Source: Linepithema humile
Taxonomy: Eukaryota > Arthropoda > Insecta > Hymenoptera > Formicidae
DNA: 64,000 nt
NCBI RefSeq assembly: GCF_040581485.1
Contig: NC_090131.1
Coordinates: forward strand, 13,659,501-13,723,500
Direction: 5' to 3'
Shown: one piece after another, positions 48,481 to 59,285 of the stretch
Layout of the letters: each line of letters begins with the position of its first letter
Position numbering within the stretch: position 1 is the stretch's first letter
The notes under the pieces: generated by a model
Told to the model about the DNA's origin: nothing
Databases searched by the model: none
Seen by the model: the letters and a program-made list of their open reading frames with translations, nothing else
Program-made: the position numbers and the translations under genes

Positions 48481-51384
48481 TTGCACAATGAATTCAGTAA
48501 AAATTTAACAGCTCTATCGATTCCAACAATATCAGATTTCGTTCCGTCCGAAATATTCCCGCGAGATTCCGTCAAAATACCATCTAATATCAAATTAGCC
48601 GATCCAGAGTTCCACGTACCGCGTTCGGTCGATCTATTGATCGGTGCTGGAGCAACATTATCATTATTTTCAATAGATCAAATATATCAGCGTATACTTT
48701 GGCGTCAAGGAGATCAAATTAAAACCTTTCAGCTTAAAATTCTCACTTTCGGCGTATCATCATCCCCGTATCTCGCCATACGTACAATTCATAAATTAGC
48801 AGACGACGAATGCAAAAAATATCCCATTGCCTCTAAAGTTCTCAAAACGCATTTATATGTAGACGATTTGTTAACGGGTACAAACACAATTAGTGAAGCT
48901 CGTAGATTAAGGAACGAAATAATAGCAATACTTTCACGAGGCGGATTCAACATTCGACAATGGGCCTCAAATGAAAGACAGATTATTAACGATTTAGAAT
49001 CTAAAAATGTAAATGCAAATATCGCACTTGACAAAGACAATCCATTGAAAACACTAGGCGTTACATGGCGCGCGCGTAACGATGTATTATCTTATTCAGT
49101 CCATCCGATTAATCATACCGAAAGAATCACGAAGCGGATCGTTCTTTCCGAAATTGCGAAGATTTTCGATCCTTTGGGTATCTTAGGGCCGGTCATATTA
49201 TATGCTAAAAAATTAATGCAAGAATTATGGCAATGCAAACTCGATTGGGATGAATCAATTCCCGCGAACATACATACTAAATGGAACGAATTCACAACAC
49301 AATTAAATTTGATTAATGAATTATCTGTCAACCGTTCAATATTAATTTCTAAACACATCGATGTACAAATTCATGGCTTTTGTGACGCGAGCAACGTAGG
49401 TTACGGCGCATGCATCTACATTCGTTCAAGCGACTTACATAACAATATACTTTGTAGCCTTTTATGCGCTAAATCTCGAGTTGCACCATTGAAAAACATG
49501 ACGACACCTCGTCTCGAATTATGCGGCGCGCTTCTATTAGCTAAACTATATCATGAAACACGAGAGGCTATAAATCTCTCATTTAGCAAAGTAATATTAT
49601 GGAGCGATTCGAATATTGTTTTGCACTGGATAAAAACTTCACCTCATCTTTTAAAGCCATACGTGTCACATCGCGTTGCTCAAATCCAAAATCTCACCGA
49701 TTCTCAAATTTGGCGATACGTTAGATCCAGGGATAACCCAGCCGACGCGCTTTCAAGGGGACAATTGCCAAGCGCTTTTTTAAACAATCGATCATGGCTT
49801 TCGGGACCATCATGGTTAACAAAAAAAGAATGCGAATGGACCACCGATATTATCGAGTTGAACGAAATACCAGAACTTAGGAAAAATACATGTTTAATAA
49901 CAGAACCTAACGCATATCTTATTTTACGAAAATACTCATCATATTCAAAGTTATTGCGAATTATAGCATTATGCATGCGTTTTCGACTAGATAATACTTA
50001 TCGAGGGCAATTATGTATAAAAGAAATAGACGAAACCGAAAAAAGAATAATGAAAATCATTCAAGCTTCTTGTTTTGCGCAAGAATTGAAAGAGCTCACG
50101 GACAAACAAACGATAAAAAAGAATAACATTGCCGCACTAAATCCATTTATTGATAACGACGGTTTAATTCGAGTAGGCGGACGTCTCAAAAATTCAGACT
50201 TAACTTTCTCACAAAAACATCCTATTCTACTTCCCAGTCGTCATTTTTTGACGGATCTTATTATTAGAGAAATACATGAAAAATATTATCACGCAGGTAT
50301 TCAAACAACTTTATATACAATGAGGCAGAAATTTTGGTTAATTGACGGACGAAATCAAGTGCGCAAGATTATACGATCTTGCATACGTTGCTTTCGATTT
50401 AAGGCCGACACGGTCAATTATAAAATGGCCGATTTACCTAACGCCCGAGTGCGTAATACATTTCCCTTTGCTAACACAGGAATAGACTTTTGCGGGCCGT
50501 TTTTTATTAAAGAGAAAAAACATCGAAACCGAAATCGAATTAAAATATACGTGTGCGTGTTCATATGTATGGCTATAAAGGCGGTGCATTTAGAAGTAGT
50601 CAGCGATCTGACTAGCGACGGATTCCTCGCAGCCTTGAAACGCTTCATTTCAAGGCGAGGTATCCCGACACACATTTATTCCGATAACGGAACGAACTTT
50701 ATAGGAGCAAATAATCATTTGAAGGAGCTATATGCTCTTTTCAATTCCGATGAACACAAAAATCGAATCAGTTCATTTTCACTCGAACACCGCATTACTT
50801 GGCATTTCATCCCTCCGATTGCGCCTCATCACGGCGGTCTGTGGGAATCCACAGTAAAACTATTTAAACATCATTTTAAACGCGTCATTGGAGAATTACT
50901 ATTTACATTTAAAGAATTAAACACGTTTACCATAGAAGTTGAAGGAATATTAAATTCCAGACCGATATCATCTATTTCATCCGACCCTAACGATCCTTTA
51001 GTATTAACACCCGCACACTGCTTGATCGGCAGACCAATGAATAACATGCCTGAGTCGGATTTCACGTCTGTCCCAGCCAATCGTCTTTCTACATGGGAAC
51101 ATATAACTAAAGTACGACAAGATTTCTGGTCTCGATGGAGCCTGGAATATCTCAACGAGCTGCAAATTCGTCGCAAATGGATAAAAGACGGAGACAAAAT
51201 CGACATCGGTATGATCGTGCTTGTCAAGGAGAAGGGCCTTCCGTGCATGCAATGGGCTTTGGGCACGGTCACAGAAATCCATCCCGGTACAGACGGCGTC
51301 GTGCGCACTGTTACTATCAAGACGTTAACGGAAGAGTTAAAGCGATCAGTGAAGTGCATATGTCCACTTCCAATCGAAAAATAA
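48481..51384 (+). pseudogene. BEL/Pao pol: partial RT, RNase H, integrase
   Basis: One 967-codon frame. It starts with the end of the protease region (LLIGAGATLSLFS) and jumps directly into late reverse transcriptase (YQRILWRQ, then the catalytic YVDDLLTG). The finger and first palm motifs of RT are missing. RNase H-like motifs follow (HGFCDASNVGYGA; LWSDSNIVLHW). The integrase has its zinc-binding module (HEKYYHAGIQ; CIRC), core Asp residues in GIDFCGP and IYSDNGTNF, and Glu in HHGGLWESTVKL. The C-terminal DUF5641-like part ends before the purine tract. Integrase looks whole; RT cannot be. Confidence 0.9.
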
Positions 51385-51460
51385 TATTGTAAACATTATT
51401 GTCAATGTAAACGAGTAAAACACGCATGTAATTGATCGGTACCCTCTCAAGGGGGGAGCA

Positions 51461-51885
51461 TGTTGCGACATTAAATATTAGTTGCGATAAAAACACGCGT
51501 GGGCCCACGAAAAAGGTTTCGCCGACTTCAGTCGGCATGCGACAAAGGCTTTGCCGACCTAAGGCAACAAACAACCAACATGTCCGGCGTTAGCCGATAA
51601 CCGCGTCACATAAGATTATGACCATTTAGATTGGTTACTTAAAATGTATTTCTTCTGATTGGTTCCCTTCTACCACCGCAAGATGCTATATAAGCAGCGA
51701 GATTAATTCACGAAGTTTAGATCTGTATAATATCGCGACTTTATAACAAGCCGAGATACATACGAGGCCGAATCCTCTGAAACCTACAGTATTATTTGTA
51801 CGAAATATAACATAATCACAAATAAACATAGATACGAAACTAATACATTGAGTGAACTTCTTTGTATAAAAATCACAATACGACA
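51461..51885 (+). repeat. 3' LTR of the BEL/Pao element
   Basis: 425 bp; TATA box at 51687-51693. It differs from the 5' LTR at ctttgccg versus cttcgccg, aaggcaac versus aagacaac, and acaatacg versus acgatacg. Confidence 0.95.
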
Positions 51886-52117
51886 TGAATTGGACAGTGA
51901 TGTATTAATTGATTATTATATAGACAGGGCTCCGTTTATAGATCAAAGCCAATCTATGAATATTTATATAAATAGTAATGAGGAAGATATATATAACAAA
52001 ATAAATAGGTTGATATTCAAAGCATGGAAATGTAAGTTAAAGACAGGATTATATTACTTAAGAATAGAGACAAAATATATCAAACCTAAGGAATTATGTG
52101 AATCTTGTTCATCTTAA
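51886..52117 (+). pseudogene. Ribonucleotide reductase large subunit, 3' part
   Basis: This begins with the tgaat target duplication just after the LTR and continues the frame of 44137-46147. It shows RAPFIDQSQSMNIYI, the GLYYLRIE stretch with the Tyr pair for radical transfer, and a C-terminal CESC tail, the redox-active cysteine pair that re-reduces the active site in this family. An ATG inside the LTR (51848) opens a chimeric 89-codon frame, but that is chance. Confidence 0.92.
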
Positions 52118-52190
52118 ATATAATTTTTTATTTTGTTTATTATATATTTAATATTTGATTATAATTTGAAATTTTATTGCTGTATGTAAA

Positions 52191-52649
52191 ATGGATAAGG
52201 CAAATTGTAGACATCTTCTGTTTTACAAGACTTCAGATAATGCCTATGCTCCAGTTAAGGCATCGATGTGTTCTGCTGGATATGACTTAAGAGCGTCCTC
52301 AGATCATATTATCTATCCAATTCCAAATAAAAATGATCCTATACCGACTAATTTGAAAGTTATAATACCAAACGGATGTTATGGAAGAATTGCTTCCAGA
52401 TCTGGACTGGCTTTAAAATTGTTAGATGTAGGAGGAGGCGTTGTAGACAGTGATTATAGAGGAGAGATATTTGTAATAATGTATAACTATGGAGATGCTC
52501 CGTTTGTAATAAATAAAGAAGATAAAATTGCTCAAATTATATGTGAGAAGATAGAAAATGTTGAATTATTAGAGATTACAAAAAATGAATTAGATATCAA
52601 TAATACAGAAAGAGGATCAAAAGGATTTGGATCTAGTGGAATAAAATAG
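52191..52649 (+). CDS. dut: dUTPase (trimeric type)
   Basis: 152 residues, intact. It hydrolyses dUTP to dUMP and pyrophosphate, keeping uracil out of DNA. All five motifs of trimeric dUTPases are seen: SAGYDLRAS (28-36), GRIASRSGLAL (65-75), GGGVVDSDYRGEIFV (81-95) with the catalytic Asp, INKEDKIAQII (107-117) and RGSKGFGSSG (141-150). ATG lies in a TAAAATGG context. It follows the reductase tail on the same strand, a natural pairing for nucleotide supply. It ends four bases before the convergent hydrolase gene. A protein-identical copy is at 62947-63405. Confidence 0.96.
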   Translation: MDKANCRHLLFYKTSDNAYAPVKASMCSAGYDLRASSDHIIYPIPNKNDPIPTNLKVIIPNGCYGRIASRSGLALKLLDVGGGVVDSDYRGEIFVIMYNYGDAPFVINKEDKIAQIICEKIENVELLEITKNELDINNTERGSKGFGSSGIK

Positions 52650-52653
52650 TAAG

Positions 52654-53292
52654 TTACATTCCTTTTATAAAATTTTTAATTTTAATTTTAGTATTTTTAT
52701 CTTTAGAACTTAAATGTTTCGATTTTAACGATAGAATTTTTTTTTCTGGATGGTATGCGAATCCGTACATATTATGTTTATAGCTTTTAATTTCGTTTAA
52801 GAATGTCATGTTATTGTATCTTTTATATTTTATATATATGTTTTTATCATTAAATTTATATAAATTTTTATGTAATGATGACTTTCTTATACACCATTTA
52901 TGATTGTGATATTCGTTATCTAACATCGTTCTGTATATATAACATCTTGAAAAAGTAACGTTTGTAAAATATTTTACGACATGTTCCATTCCGAGGCATA
53001 TACATATTTTTGGTTTATTTGTTTCCATTACTAAATTTGTATATTCCCAATACTTGGATTTGTAATCAGAAAAGTTTGACTTTCCTCCTGGTAGTATATA
53101 TCCTGTTATGTTGTATATATCGTCATACGATCTGAATGTGTTTTTATCGAAGCTATTATTAAGAGTTATGATTTTATCTATTTCGTTGAAGTAATTATAT
53201 ATATGACTTAAATCAGTATGTTCTGATTCTTTGAATACAATAAGTTCTGATTTACAAGAAAAAATTATAACTAATAAAATTAATAATTTCAT
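52654..53292 (-). CDS. Secreted gamma-glutamyl hydrolase-like protein
   Basis: 212 residues. The N-terminal signal peptide is MKLLILLVIIFSCKS. It has the class I glutamine-amidotransferase fold of peptidase family C26: ILPGGKS (66-72), nucleophile Cys99 in CICLGMEH and the His181/Glu183 pair in AYHPEK. Family members cleave poly-gamma-glutamate chains from folates and related conjugates. It is shorter than animal gamma-glutamyl hydrolases (about 300 residues), mainly in the middle. Several N-glycosylation sequons (NNS, NFS, NVT, NMT) fit secretion. Start context is TAAATG. It is adjacent to two gamma-glutamyltransferases on the same strand. The right-arm copy is identical at protein level. 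Confidence 0.8.
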   Translation of the reverse strand: MKLLILLVIIFSCKSELIVFKESEHTDLSHIYNYFNEIDKIITLNNSFDKNTFRSYDDIYNITGYILPGGKSNFSDYKSKYWEYTNLVMETNKPKICICLGMEHVVKYFTNVTFSRCYIYRTMLDNEYHNHKWCIRKSSLHKNLYKFNDKNIYIKYKRYNNMTFLNEIKSYKHNMYGFAYHPEKKILSLKSKHLSSKDKNTKIKIKNFIKGM

Positions 53293-53403
53293 TTATTATA
53301 TTATAATTATAAATAGTTTTAAGATTGGAATAAATTAATATTATTAACGTTTATACAAATATTTAAAGATTAACGACTAGAAAAATGTACAATATTAATT
53401 ATT

Positions 53404-55133
53404 TTAGAACACACATGCTCCTCCTGGTCTTCTGTGATCAAATGTTGCAGAAATTTTACCATTATCAATACTTATTCCTGTAACTGCACTATAATCTCCC
53501 CTCATATATGGTATTGATTCGTGGTAGTTATATCTTCTGTATAATTCACGATTATTTTTACTAAATTCTCTTTCGGAGAATAATAAATTTGGCTCGAGTT
53601 GATGATGAAATCTCGGAGCTTTGATAGCATCAACTATATTCATATATCTTTGTTTATAATATTATTTAACACTTGAACTATTGATGATATTATTTTAGGA
53701 CCTCCAGCTGCTCCTAATACGTATTTGGCATTATATTTATTAGTCTTTTTGTCTAACTCACTTAAAATACTAGTTGCAATAGACGAGATAGGATATTTTC
53801 CTGGCTCTGGAAAATTATATTTAGCAGGAGGGAGATGACCGGCGTCTATCCTATTTGGAAGTGAAAAATCGCTCATTTGGTTGTTAAATATTATACCAGA
53901 TTTTGAAATGATCCACGATCCAAATCTTAAATTTATTGTACTCGTTAGGGAAATAATAGCATCATTTGTTTTAATTACAATATTTGCTGTTCCAGAGTCT
54001 GGTAATAATGAAAATCTCTGATAGTAATGTTTATCGTCGTTAGATGTTTTATTATTCAATAATATTTTATTTAACGTTATTTCTTGGAATTTTTTATTTT
54101 TCATCAATCCGATTAATCCATTCATATTATTGAATCTCGGATCTCCGAAATTTGTCCTAATTGAAAATGAATACTTCAATGCTTCTATTATTACATAGTT
54201 CAATCTTTGTTTATCGGAGTTATTATTCTTTTCCATATATGATTCTAGAATACCTAAAACAAAAATAACAGATATACTTCCCCCTGAAAGATTTGTTGTT
54301 TCTAACTTGTATCTTTTTCCGTTGAAAGTATAATACTGAACCAAGGGTTTTGTAATTAATGGTTTGACTTTAAGAAAGTCGTTGTTTGTTAATATTCCGT
54401 TTTGCAAATTAACTTCATTTAATAGCATCGTTGTGTATGTTTTATTTCTGTAAAATAGTTCTTCTCCATACTTTGAAATATCTTTTAGAGTTTTTGATAA
54501 ATCTTTTCTTATCCATATATCGTTATTTTGGTATACCATTCCAGTTTTATTATTTATAAAAACATCTCTATATTTTTCTTCAATATATATATATATATAT
54601 ATACACATGTGTGTGTGTGTGTATTGATATTTCTCTAGTATATCTCCTATTACACATTCAAATCCGTTATCTGCAAGTTTTGCTATTGGATTCACTATAT
54701 TTTCCCACTTTAACTTTCCATAATTATTATGCAAATGGTAATATCCCTTTAAGGCGGAAGGAACTCTAACTACTTTACCAAATATTTTATTAGAAGTTTT
54801 AAAATCAAAAGAAGATGTATTTAATTTTATAGGCGCGACTTCTCTGGAATTTATTATAAAAGTTTTATCTGTTTTTAAAAATTTTATTATTCCAAAGAAT
54901 CCTCCTCCGAGTCCCATATCTTGAGGTTTTCCAACACCTTCACATAACATAGTCGAAATAGCTGCATCAATCGCGTTACCTCCCTTTTCAATTATTTCTT
55001 TTGCGTTCTCTGCGCATACTCTAAAGTTACTAACTATTGCATTGTTCCCAATCTTATCATATATAGAACTATCATATTTTTTACAGCTACAAACTAATAA
55101 TTCTACTAAATATAAAAAGTATAACAGTTTCAT
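53404..55133 (-). pseudogene. Gamma-glutamyltransferase 1, left arm, frameshifted near C-terminus
   Basis: Secreted GGT-family protein (signal MKLLYFLYLVELLVC), which removes or transfers the gamma-glutamyl group of glutathione and conjugates. The first frame, 55133-53640, is 497 codons: Arg97 in SREVAP (substrate carboxylate), Thr382 in DSGTANIV (self-cleavage nucleophile), TSTIN (398-401) and GAAGG (474-478, oxyanion hole). The last 79 codons (APRFHHQLEP) lie in another frame at 53643-53404, overlapping by ATGA. The shift is in a short AT repeat. Codons 171-184 are a CA/TA microsatellite. Compared with the right arm it has R123 for G, S283 for P, S286 for G and S96 for F. R123 falls on a usually conserved Gly-Val-Pro. 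Start context is TAAATG. Confidence 0.88.
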
Positions 55134-55215
55134 TTATTTAAAATAAAAATTTAAAAAATATTGAAAATATAATGACTAGAAAATATTGCTGGAAGATGAA
55201 AACAAAATTTGTTAA

Positions 55216-56653
55216 TTATATATACTCGAACCTACTAAATCTTAATTCATAACCTCCTCTTCTCAAATCAAATACTGGTTCTCTCTTATAAATTCCAGTA
55301 ACAGTATTGTATGAGCTATAATCATAAATTACCACGTTATTATTTTTCATTCCATTGACTCTTTCATAATATTTATCACATAATCTATTAGTAAGATAGC
55401 ATTTTTCGGCTTGTATTTCTTTATATTTATTCGAAAACAATCTAGGATTATCAATTGCGTCTTTAAATGTCATATTATTTCTAAAGATATTATACATAAC
55501 GTTTAATACTCCACTTGGAATTCTATATCCACCAGTTCCTCCCATCATTAATATAGATTTTTTGTTCTTTAACATTATTATTACTGATGAATATAATGGG
55601 GGCGAAATTCTAGATATTGATTTATTATAATAATCTGGAAAATCTTTGTTGATTATTTAAAATAACACCAGTTGAATTAGATATAAAATTAGATCCAAAA
55701 TATCTATTTATTGTACTCGTGAAACACAAGCAGTTATATTTATCGTCTTGAATACAAATATTTGTAGTTCCATGTTTTTTTTCTTTTTCTGAAACTTTCC
55801 ATTTTGGTATTTTTTTACTATATTCGTAGTATCTGTACTTTGGAACAGATTTATAAAATTCTCTCTGGATTTCGATTATATCATATTTACTATTAAATAT
55901 TTTTTTTACATCTTCTAATAGAACCTTTCCGACTCCTGGATAACTAGTACTGTAAAAGTCTATAGAACTGTTCAATCTTTTGTATGAAGGTTTTGTTATT
56001 TTAGCTCTGTATCTTACAAAGTCATTTTTTTCTATTTTATTGTTATAGTTATGTAAATCTTTAATAATATCTTCTGATATTGTATTATAAAAATGATTTA
56101 TTCCTTTGTTCTTAATTTTAGATAATGTATTACACAATTCTATATTTCTCATTTTACCATTTGTTCCTATTAAATGTTTAAAATTTTGGTAGTGATTTAT
56201 TATTCTCAATAAATTTCTATCTGCAGGAACTCCGTTTTTACACAGTACTTCTAAATATTCTATTATTTTACGTAAGTTCATCTTTCCCCATCTTCTATGT
56301 ATAGCTTGATATCCTCTTAATGCACCTGGTACACCAATTTCATAAAAGTTATTTTTTATATCAGAAAGTTTAGTTAATTTTTTTGGAGATACTTCTCTTG
56401 CGTCTACCATAAAAACTTCTCTATTCATTTTTACAATACCTGTAAATTCACCGCCTATTCCAGAATCTTGTGGGGAAACTAGTCCCTCGCACAACATTAC
56501 TCCTATAGATGCATCTATGATATTCCCTCCAAGAAGTATCAGATTTCTACCTACTGATGTGCAATAAATACTGTTTGTGACTATTGAATATTGTGGAAGT
56601 CCACATGTTAAACTCAGTAAGTATAGAAAATTGAAAATAAAAAATTTTCTCAT
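55216..56653 (-). pseudogene. Gamma-glutamyltransferase 2, left arm, 2-bp deletion
   Basis: A second, diverged GGT paralogue with signal peptide (MRKFFIFNFLYLLSLTCG). Visible motifs: DAREVSP, KKHGTTNI with the nucleophile Thr, STINRYFGSNF and GGTGGYRIPSG. Reading runs from 56653 to about 55650. There the left arm lacks two bases present in the right arm (aatcaacaaag versus aatcaactaaaag), shifting the frame; the remaining 119 codons are open at 55575-55216. This is the only arm with the true N-terminus. The start is in a TATAAATG context, back to back with a small secreted ORF. Confidence 0.88.
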
Positions 56654-56662
56654 TTATAAATG
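56651..56662. promoter_or_regulatory. Bidirectional TAAATG start element
   Basis: CATTTATAAATG is a 12-base palindrome giving TAAATG to both GGT2 (minus) and the 49-aa ORF (plus), the same arrangement as at 43272-43281. Confidence 0.6.
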
Positions 56663-56809
56663 TATAAATTGTGCATTAAAATGTTAGCTATTTTATTTGT
56701 TGCAATAAATGTTTATTGTAATAGTACTATAGACGAATTAGATAAAGAAATGAAGCAATATTTGGAAGAAGCTTATAAACAACTAAAACCTTTAAATTAT
56801 ACTTATTAA
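56660..56809 (+). CDS. Small secreted ORF, 49 aa
   Basis: It starts MYKLCIKMLAILFVAINVYC, a likely signal peptide, then a short acidic/amphipathic stretch (IDELDKEMKQYLEEAY) and ends NYTY. It has the TAAATG start context and lies divergent from GGT2. I recognise no family; it could be a secreted peptide or a chance frame. It lies in the palindrome spacer, so it is single copy. Confidence 0.5.
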   Translation: MYKLCIKMLAILFVAINVYCNSTIDELDKEMKQYLEEAYKQLKPLNYTY

Positions 56810-57226
56810 GTATAATAATATTATCTTAAAGATTTAAATTATACTTATTAAGTATGATAATATTATCTTAGATTTAAATATGTATATTTTAAAGGATCTT
56901 TTTTTTTTTATAGTTTATCTCTCCATATTAGATCTGGAACAGACTTAAACTAATATAATGGTTATAAATTGAGTCCCTCTTATACAATAGATTGATTATA
57001 AATATATATCCATATAAAATTATAGTAAACTTATCACAAACATATAAAGTTAACAAAATAGAATAAAATGATTACAAATATAAGAAACCATTAAAATTAT
57101 AATTAACCGATCACAAACACTGAATAAAATTACAGTGACAAAACACCTCAATTGCACAAAATCATAAAAGTAAAAAAGTAATAACAAATGTAAATTTTAT
57201 GTCTTTTTAGGTAACTTTTTAATTTA
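56810..57226. other. Non-coding, short direct repeat
   Basis: A unit with ttaaattatacttattaagtat and gataatattatctta occurs twice at 56789-56875. The remainder is AT-rich with no gene. Confidence 0.6.
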
Positions 57227-58337
57227 TTATATATAATTTTCAATTTCAATAGAGAACTCTAATGAATAACTTTGATGATTCTTTATAATTATCCAATTTA
57301 CGTAATCTTTAAATTCTCTTATAAAATTCTCGGACAATACCTGATATCTTGAGATAAAGTCCCAATTAACTTTATCTGAAAATTCTCTTATTGTATCTTC
57401 TGACATACGTTGATATTTTGACGTAATTTCCCAATTTATAAAATCTTTATACTCTAATAGAAAATTTTTTGATAAATTTTGGTATTTTAGTATAACGTTT
57501 AAATTTAAATTTAATAAATGTTTCCTTATAAAATTTTCAGATAATATTTGGTTAATTTGTATACATTGCCAACATATAAGATTCGAGAATTTATCTATTA
57601 TTTCTTCAGATAAACTTTGGAATTTACAAATAAGATGCCAATCAACTTTATCTTTGTATTCTATTATTATATCGTCTGGAATTTTAAAGTCGGTACACAA
57701 CTGATCTAAAGATTCCTCGTCACATTTTCCAATTAAATATCTTATATGTTCTTGTTTTAAGTTAGAACTAACATGTATAATGTATTGACAGTTAAATTTA
57801 CTTACGCAATAAGCAAAAACTTCATTATTTAAATCACCATTCAATAGAAAATCAAAATCAATATAGTCTTCAAACTTTTTTATAAAATCAAGTGACAGAT
57901 CTTGGTTGGAAGAGATAAATTTCCAAATAACTTTGTCTTTGTACGCGCTTATAAATGATTCTGGTAATCTGTAATGAAGAGAAATATACTTCCAACAATT
58001 AGAATCAAATTTGTTTAGTATTTTTCTTATAAAAGAAATATCGTTGTTTAAAACTTGACTCTTAACTATATAAATAATCAAATCTTGAGGAATTTTATCA
58101 ATTATTTCTTCAATAAAACTTTTTGATAGTTTTTGATTTTCTATTATTGATCTTAAATCTAGTTTTATAAAATTTTTTTTTATAAAATGATCTGGTAATG
58201 TTTGAGTTGTGGATATAGTTCTATATGGAAAGTTTTCCAAGTCCATAAATTCCATGATATGTTGTATTGGCATTTTATTATTGTTAAAATATACATCCCA
58301 TTTTATGTAGTTCTTGAATTTTCTTAAGAAATTAATA
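57227..58337 (-). pseudogene. Second tryptophan-repeat protein, N-terminus cut by transposon
   Basis: The longest ATG frame is 58273-57227 (348 codons), but the same frame continues open upstream to 58337, through a further repeat unit (FLRKFKNYIKWDVYF). There it meets a pogo-like element. The true start is therefore lost. Repeats follow the same scheme as 42098-42977 (SENFIREFKDYVNWIIIKNHQ) but are more diverged from each other, so this is a different family member. The C-terminus (SLEFSIEIENYI) and stop appear natural. Confidence 0.75.
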
Positions 58338-59285
58338 GGGGAAGGTGGGGTAAGACGGACCCCCTAAGCGAAAATGGCTATATTTTTTATATTAATGACA
58401 AAAAATAACTGAAATTTAGTATGAAGAAACTGTAGAATGTTTATTATAAGATCATAATGTTAAAGTTTCAAAACTTGCAAAAGTTTGAATTATTATTAAG
58501 ATTTTAAAAAACTTAATTTTGGTCCGTTTTACCCCATAGGTGGGGTAAAATGGACCATTCCATGGAGTAAAATGGACCAAGTCGAGATAATATGGACCAA
58601 GAAATAATTTAACTGATTAACTCAAAATCAAATCTATATATTATTTATTAAATATTTTTAAATAAGAATAGAAATTAATTTAACATTAATCATTTTATTA
58701 TACACACAAATCTTTAAAATAGTTATAATCTTTATAATTTTTAACTTTTAAATTAAATATAACATTAAATATAACATTTTAAAATAAAGCATGTAAATAA
58801 AATAAATAATTATTATGAAATCTGTTTTTAATTGGACACATTATTTTCGATAAATTTCAAGTTTTTTCTACTTTTAACAGTGCGTTTTTTATTTTTCATA
58901 ACTTTTTCCAGTTGAAGTTTGTAAGGAGAATCAGTAATTATTGCTGTTTTTCCACGTTTACTTGTTTTTCTTTTGTTCTTATTATTAACATGAGGAATAG
59001 GTTGTAATTTCTCAGGAGATATTGTAAAAGAGGAAGTTGATGAGTCTTGAGATGTTGCAGAAGATAAGACAGAACATTGAGAGATAATAGGCTCAGAGGA
59101 CATGGATGATGAGGGCTCAAGTAAATCTGTAGTGTTAGAAGCAACAAAGTCGGCATCAGTAAAATTTAGTGAATTATATGGTGATATTCCAGTTTTTCTA
59201 AAAGAATTTAACGCTGTCTGAATTGTTGCTGCTTTAACAAATGCTTCTGTAAATAATTGTACAATTTGATATGTTGTTATAACAA
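58338..59285 (-). mobile_element. Pogo-like transposon, right-truncated
   Basis: The left end is ggggaaggtggggtaagacg at 58338, next to a TA. Subterminal copies of ggtaaaatggacc-like words lie at 58510-58600, plausible transposase binding sites. The coding remnant is on the minus strand. The other end is missing: the element stops at the palindrome junction at 59285/59286. Confidence 0.75.
58828..59283 (-). pseudogene. Pogo/DDE_1 transposase, C-terminal part
   Basis: An open run of 151 codons without its start: AFVKAATIQTALNSFRKTGI, SPYNSLNFTDADFVAS, a Ser-rich linker and KRGKTAIITDSPYKLQLE. This order is typical of the tail of pogo-like (DDE_1) transposases in insects. The catalytic part is absent, removed by the inversion breakpoint. 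Confidence 0.75.

Larger units (their letters stand above)
46148..51885 (+). mobile_element. BEL/Pao LTR retrotransposon inserted in the reductase gene
   Basis: LTRs at 46148-46572 and 51461-51885 are 425 bp each and begin TG, end CA. The target duplication tgaat occurs at 46143-46147 and 51886-51890. Primer-binding site tggtgcctcctgtgagg starts directly after the 5' LTR; a purine tract (aaggggggagca) precedes the 3' LTR. I count three differences between the LTRs, so insertion is recent. The coding region has deletions in gag and in reverse transcriptase, so this copy is defective. Confidence 0.95.
51596..56308. repeat. Left arm of a giant inverted repeat
   Basis: Reverse complement of 59286-64000 with one 2-base gap and few substitutions. 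It contains most of the 3' LTR, the reductase tail, dUTPase, hydrolase and most of both transferases. Its inner end is at gcttg 56304-56308, inside the second transferase. The outer limit is set by the window end, so the real arm may be longer. Confidence 0.95.

Noticed and set aside
50871..51359. 162-aa minus-strand frame
   Set aside because: Shadow of the BEL/Pao integrase region.
51848..52117. Separate 89-aa gene starting in the LTR
   Set aside because: Its first codons are LTR sequence; the rest is the continuation of the reductase large subunit.
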